Below, one piece after another: positions 6,727 through 10,209 of a stretch of DNA of 10,209 bases; position 1 is the first letter of the stretch, and each line of letters opens with the position of its first letter. The notes beneath the pieces were generated by a model. That model saw only the letters and a list, made by a program, of their open reading frames with translations, ran no database searches and had not been told where the DNA came from. The position numbers and the translations under genes are program-made. Origin of the DNA: Goniomonas avonlea (taxonomy: Eukaryota; Cryptophyceae; Goniomonadida; Goniomonadaceae); the NCBI GenBank assembly GCA_003573635.1, contig QUTJ01031176.1, positions 1 through 10,209 of the forward strand, given 5' to 3'.

Positions 6727-7633
6727 ATTGAGACACCAGGGGTGTTCAAAATGTTGAACCAACTCCGCAGAGAGCTTCTCAACTACAGTACAATCTCGGC
6801 ATACAGCTTCGAAGACGCCGGCACCATCGTCAAGTGCGTCATCCCTCACTTCCCCGCCTCCCCATTCCTCCCCCTCACCCCCCACCACGTGTGCAATCAG
6901 GGACACGTGCCACATTCCCCTGTCGTCTCTCTCTCTGAGGAAGAGGGAAAGAGGGATATCATTTCTAGAGTTCTGAGACCCCTTTTCCCAGGGTCTACAT
7001 ATCGCTACCGGACATCGGGAAACTGCCAAAGGAAAATATTACCTTCGATATTGCTGCCCTCACCTTCAGCTTCAAAATTCATGGATATAACGGTGCGCTG
7101 CCGTGGAGATAGGAGGATAGGAATCACAGATGATGACGATCAGAGCTATCCGTGATTCCATTTTTCAGGCCTCGTTCACACGGCTTTCTTTCTCTCTCCA
7201 CACACACACACACAACCTCCTACGCAAATCGACTTCTGTGGCTGCTTTCCAGCTCCGAGGGTGCTGGAATAGACTCTCTCTCGGTGTAGGAGGAGACATG
7301 GCTGGTTGCTGTGATGCCGAGAGTACCCTGCAGGAGCATAGCGTACTCGGCGAGCACGGTCGCTCAGTACAGAGGATGAGACTAGACTGCTCAGGAGGAA
7401 CAGAGTGTCCGGACGAGAGATGGAACAAAGTTATCCAGCGAGGCAGTCCTTTTTTAAAGTCACGTCCACCAGGCAAGAATCTGCGGCTTCAGGTCCCGAA
7501 GCTGACCGATTCAGTGGACCCCAGTCGGTGCACTTACAAGGTATCAAGTAATACTGTTACGATCCGCCTCCAGAAGGCGACTGACAAGCACTGGTTCGAG
7601 CTTCATAAGACCAAGGGAATCGGCGAAGAATGA
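5342..7633 (+). CDS. Gene D: duplicated beta-grasp-like modules plus CS domain, CacyBP-like (11 exons)
   Basis: Exons: 5342-5431, 5475-5548, 5604-5677, 5718-5914, 5965-6041, 6094-6194, 6249-6292, 6342-6445, 6771-6833, 6992-7092 and 7473-7633, giving 361 residues with phases consistent at every junction. Residues 1-79 and about 114-203 are two copies of one module (K.Y.H(Y/W)EE, YN, (M/L)DAS.LA, G.DA.V), probably a ubiquitin-like beta-grasp fold, joined by an Ala/Ser/Pro linker at 80-111. DKSYYYWKKD follows at 222-231. Residues about 258-353 are a CS (p23/Sgt1-like) domain: ISAYSFEDAGTIVKVYISL, KENITFDI, FSFKIHGYNG, then CTYKVSSNTVTIRLQKA and HWFELHKTKGIGEE at the end. The closest family I recognise is calcyclin-binding protein/SIP, an adaptor for ubiquitin ligase assembly; its SGS tail is absent. 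Uncertain points: intron 6195-6248 may be retained; exon 8/9 could instead join at 6418/6740; the ATG at 5237 would add 35 residues. Introns 8 and 10 carry microsatellites. Confidence 0.82.
6572..6727 (+). repeat. (CGTG)n/(TG)n compound microsatellite inside intron 8 of gene D
   Basis: Starting as CGTGCGTG tetranucleotides and passing into long pure TG, the tract is interrupted once near 6687 by the palindrome CACACGTGTG. On the sense strand it is UG-rich and ends about 43 nt before the 3' splice site at 6770. The preceding 6455-6545 has looser CACACG and CGGTCA repeats. The CVCV and HTHT frames through it are artefacts. Confidence 0.93.
7199..7214 (+). repeat. Short (CA)n run in intron 10 of gene D
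   Basis: Eight CA units preceded by a TTTCTTTCTCTCT pyrimidine stretch. They lie within the 380-nt intron 7093-7472, the longest intron in gene D. I see no exon in that intron that would keep the reading frame. Confidence 0.85.
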
Positions 7634-8120
7634 GTGTGCTGACCCGTCGTGGGAGTGCCAATACATTGTCCGTGTTACAGGGTCCTGGCGAATGCTTCAC
7701 TTGCATGGACTTGCAAGATGAGTGGTGATCCAACAAAGAAATCCTGAAAGACCTTCGAACTTGGTGCGCTCGACCAAGATTGTTGCCTGCACCGCGAATG
7801 CCTTTGCCCATGAGCGTGTGCCTCCGAAATGACTATTCCCTGGGCACCTGTACTATCAGGATGGCTCCCATTCGAGATGTAAAAACCCAGCACATTCGTG
7901 TCGGCAGATCATTGGTGCCCACCCGAGAATCAACCAGAACATCAGCCCCAAGGCATGTGCCAGATTCATGTGCATCGTCCTTGATTGCAATTGCTTGAGA
8001 GAGTCTCCATATCAATACAGCGCGAGGCGAGGGGGAGTTCGCAGAGGAAGGTGGTTTGGTTAAGGGCGTGTATTACAATGTGGACATAACAAAAGGGAGG
8101 CAATCGTTCTCGTCTTGCTT
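7634..8120. other. Convergent intergenic region D/E
   Basis: This 487-bp stretch lies between the stop codons of gene D (plus) and gene E (minus). It should contain both 3' untranslated regions. Open frames of about 60-70 codons exist in several frames, but none shows a domain, and none joins to gene D by splicing without a break. A TGTAAA word at about 7878, on the gene D strand, could be a polyadenylation signal of the type used by some algae, but this is weak. Confidence 0.5.
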
Positions 8121-9254
8121 TCACCTCGTCAGGACTTGCAAGAGGTCGATTGCACCTCGCTGTTGTGGGGCTCTCAATCCGCAAGGTGCCTCATTTGCAC
8201 CACAAGACGAACGAGAGAAGGCCGGTCCGGCCAGCATCCGAGAAGAAGAAAGTCCTGGGCTATGCACCGGCTCGATTAGTGACCTAATTGACAAACTGCG
8301 CCTGAATTCCACAGGTGTTAGAGAAGCTCTGTTCTGAGGCGTCACAGCCTGAGCCATCTCGTCACTCTGCGAGCGACTCAAGGACTGGACCTCCGCCGTG
8401 CTCCAGAGGTCACGTTCGTAAGCAGGACAAGTATCGGCGCTACTTTGGCAGCTGGCCGGTGAATTCAATGCCTGGTACATCCTTGGCACCGGTTCGGTGC
8501 TTGATGAGTCAGCACGCCGACTCGGAGACCTGTCGAAGATGGCGAAAGGGCCGGATCTGTCATAGCGCCTGAGTTCAGAAATTGGCGGTGCATACACGCT
8601 GGTCAGGTCCAAAGGCTTTGGCCGCCAAGCGGCTCGGAGTCCAACAGACCTAGGAACTTCAAGTTCACCTTGCGAACGCCAGGCCGTTGGCTGCGACCAA
8701 CCCATTTCCCGTGGAAACGGTGGACGTGCCTTGATTGCTGGACTTGGACGCAAGGGTAGTGCGCCTTGGTTTGGCATGTGACGAAAGTTTTGAAAGCCCG
8801 TCTTCGGCCCTGGGAGCGCGAGGTCGGCGCAAGATCGAACGTCACGTTCATCGCGTTCATCAGGCGATTTTGACCGCTTCCTTTTAGACTCGGCCATCCT
8901 AACCGCGGCGGACTGAGAGCCCAGTAGAGAACATTGGGCAAAAGCACCCTCAGGAAGAAGGTCCAAGTAGTTTTCGATGGGGAAATTAAGGTTCTTAGCT
9001 TTCATGCCGCGCAGCTGAAGTTGGGCTCGGTCGAAGGCACAAGCAGCCTCTTCGGGTGTGGGATACTCTCCCAGAGAACGCTTGTGTCCAGCGAGTGAGA
9101 TGGAAGCCTTGTACGGCCCGTGCGGAGAACGGGCCCAAACTCCGTGATATTTGACGACCATGCCTGTGTTGAGAGCACCGAGCCAACGCGGCCGTGGGCT
9201 TGCCTGAAGTAGGGCGGCTGTTGGATAAGTCTCGGAATCAAATTGCCCATACAT
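8121..9254 (-). CDS. Gene E: single AP2-domain DNA-binding protein
   Basis: One uninterrupted frame gives 377 residues from the first ATG (9254). The open frame extends upstream to about 9330 but holds no further ATG there, and the bases before the ATG (GTGCCAG) could be a 3' splice site. An AP2/ERF domain spans residues about 34-92: KYHGVWARSPHGPYKASISL (three-strand sheet), then HKRSLGEYPTPEEAACAFD (helix entry with the usual EEAA.A.D pattern), then the closing KAKNLNFP. A basic nuclear signal KRKRSK follows at 124-129, and the remaining 250 residues are Ser/Pro/Arg-rich and probably disordered. It is likely a transcription factor, by family. AP2 domains occur in plants, algae, apicomplexans and some mobile endonucleases; no nuclease domain is visible here. 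It is the only intronless gene in the window. Confidence 0.85.
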   Translation of the reverse strand: MYGQFDSETYPTAALLQASPRPRWLGALNTGMVVKYHGVWARSPHGPYKASISLAGHKRSLGEYPTPEEAACAFDRAQLQLRGMKAKNLNFPIENYLDLLPEGAFAQCSLLGSQSAAVRMAESKRKRSKSPDERDERDVRSCADLALPGPKTGFQNFRHMPNQGALPLRPSPAIKARPPFPREMGWSQPTAWRSQGELEVPRSVGLRAAWRPKPLDLTSVYAPPISELRRYDRSGPFAIFDRSPSRRADSSSTEPVPRMYQALNSPASCQSSADTCPAYERDLWSTAEVQSLSRSQSDEMAQAVTPQNRASLTPVEFRRSLSIRSLIEPVHSPGLSSSRMLAGPAFSRSSCGANEAPCGLRAPQQRGAIDLLQVLTR

Positions 9255-10209
9255 CTGGCACCTCACCGCGCGCGGAGGCAACTGGGCATAGACAAATTGA
9301 GAACACCGGCAAACATTATCCCAAAAACGTGCACATCAGCTGTTCAGTCGCCTCTGAAGGTTGCCGTGCCGTTTGTCTAAAAATCAGTGCTACAAAAAAG
9401 TGCTGCTTGCGCCCGCGGCTCGAGGCCAGTGCTATCTCGCCCCCTCAACAAAGCGACGCGCTCGGCGAGAATTTGGGTTGCGGTTTCAAACCAGCAGAAT
9501 TGGTTCCGAAAGGCTCACGCTTCGCGGCTGTGAGTCCTGTCGCACAACTCGCCGAAAAATAAACAATATGAGGGGCGTTTTTAAAATAATAAAAAAATCT
9601 TGCCCGTATCTGAGACTATCAGCCCCCATATCCGAGGCGATCGGCAATTCCACATTTGCCAAAAACACTTCCAAAAATAGGCAGTAACAGCAGTCGGGTT
9701 TGGAGTGGGATTTCGGGTTTTCTGTCTCAAGGAGAGTACGTGGTTATTAACAGCGGCGTTTAACGCAATAGTAAGGCCCCCGATTGGTTGTGGTGCGTTT
9801 GTCCCAAGGAGAGTAGTTTTCGGTTCGAGACAAACGAGAAAGACCCAAATCGAACGGTCGAATCTGGTCATCGCGATCAGCGGTGTTCGGTGTGTGACCA
9901 CGTGCCTCAAAATATTGAAAATAATAATCTCCCACTGGCCCCGCGGTGCACCAGGACGGAGGGCAGAGTATTACACATTTTCGGGTTTCTGTGACTGCAG
10001 TCATATCACGACTCATATGTTGTGAGACACAGCCAGAAAAAACCCGTATAAACCGGTCAAAACCTTTTTCCGATTTCGATTGATCCGGGCCGATGCTCCG
10101 CTGCTCTGGACCCCATTACGCGACACAACATCCAATCAACACGTTCAATAGCTCGTTGGAATCGTAGCAAAGAGCTCATTCCAACGAGCCGAGTCGAGAT
10201 TGTTGGAAT
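9255..10209. other. Upstream region of gene E, no gene recognised
   Basis: About 950 bp upstream of gene E. It should contain the gene E promoter, but no TATA box or clear initiator could be singled out. A block near 9555-9600 is A/T-rich and includes AATAAA and a run of A. A 15-mer, GTC(T/C)CAAGGAGAGTA, is repeated at 9724 and 9801. Open frames reach about 100 codons on both strands but carry no recognisable motifs, and I saw no splice-linked exons. Confidence 0.45.
10151..10189. repeat. Perfect 12-bp inverted repeat
   Basis: GCTCGTTGGAAT (10151-10162) and ATTCCAACGAGC (10178-10189) are perfect inverted repeats around a 15-base spacer. A further partial copy, TGTTGGAAT, closes the window at 10201-10209. 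It could be a cruciform or hairpin, a dyad protein-binding site, or the edge of a repeat that continues beyond the window. Confidence 0.7.

Noticed and set aside
6376-7155. 259-codon plus-strand frame across the TG microsatellite
   Set aside because: It reads through introns 8, 9 and part of 10 of gene D; only the part at 6771-6833 is real coding sequence.
7130-7633. 167-codon plus-strand frame
   Set aside because: Its first 343 bases are intron 10; only 7473-7633 continues the CS domain.
8121-9254. AP2 protein as a homing endonuclease
   Set aside because: AP2 domains occur in HNH endonucleases, but no HNH or other nuclease motif is visible in the rest of the protein.
9470-9540. tRNA-like GGTTTCAAACC arm
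   Set aside because: No acceptor, D or anticodon arm could be folded around it.
9724-9815. Repeated 15-mer GTC(T/C)CAAGGAGAGTA
   Set aside because: Only two copies 77 bp apart with no further structure; too little to call a functional element.
1-10209. Mobile elements, CRISPR arrays or bacterial operons
   Set aside because: No transposase, reverse transcriptase, target-site duplications or spaced direct repeats were found, and the genes carry spliceosomal introns.

Overview
The window is eukaryotic nuclear DNA, most likely from a microalga or another protist. It carries long dinucleotide microsatellites, and its genes are split by many short GT-AG introns, mostly 35-70 nt. The protein families are eukaryotic: a DEK_C/SWIB chromatin protein, a CS-domain protein of the calcyclin-binding-protein type, an AP2-domain DNA-binding protein and a multipass membrane protein. 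I cannot name the lineage. Single AP2 domains, compact introns and alternating gene orientation fit a photosynthetic or formerly photosynthetic protist, but that is inference.

Layout. Positions 1-1930 hold no supportable gene: a GGT run, CT and CA microsatellites, a C/T-rich low-complexity block with a 53-bp tandem duplication, a roughly 40-bp tandem repeat, a GT-rich minisatellite and a purine-rich tract. From 1934 to 9254 five genes alternate in strand. Gene A (-, 3212 to 1934, 6 exons) is a multipass membrane protein resembling TLC-type families. Gene B (+, 3404 to 3893, about 7 tiny exons) is a roughly 50-residue hypothetical protein whose model needs microexons of 3, 3 and 6 nt. Gene C (-, 5181 to 4168, 3 exons) joins a DEK_C domain to a SWIB domain. 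Gene D (+, 5342 to 7633, 11 exons) has two copies of a beta-grasp-like module followed by a CS domain. Gene E (-, 9254 to 8121, one exon) has a single AP2 domain and a long disordered tail. Positions 9255-10209 hold no gene I can support; a perfect 12-bp inverted repeat lies near the window end.

A/B and C/D are head-to-head pairs separated by only 191 and 160 bp, so each pair probably shares a bidirectional promoter; both gaps contain the 10-mer CGGTCGACCC. B/C and D/E converge. No shared pathway is evident. Two products (C, E) should be nuclear DNA-binding proteins, D is likely a cytosolic adaptor or co-chaperone type protein, and A sits in a membrane.

All exon structures were assembled by hand from splice consensus, reading-frame continuity and remembered family patterns. 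They have not been checked against transcripts or databases.
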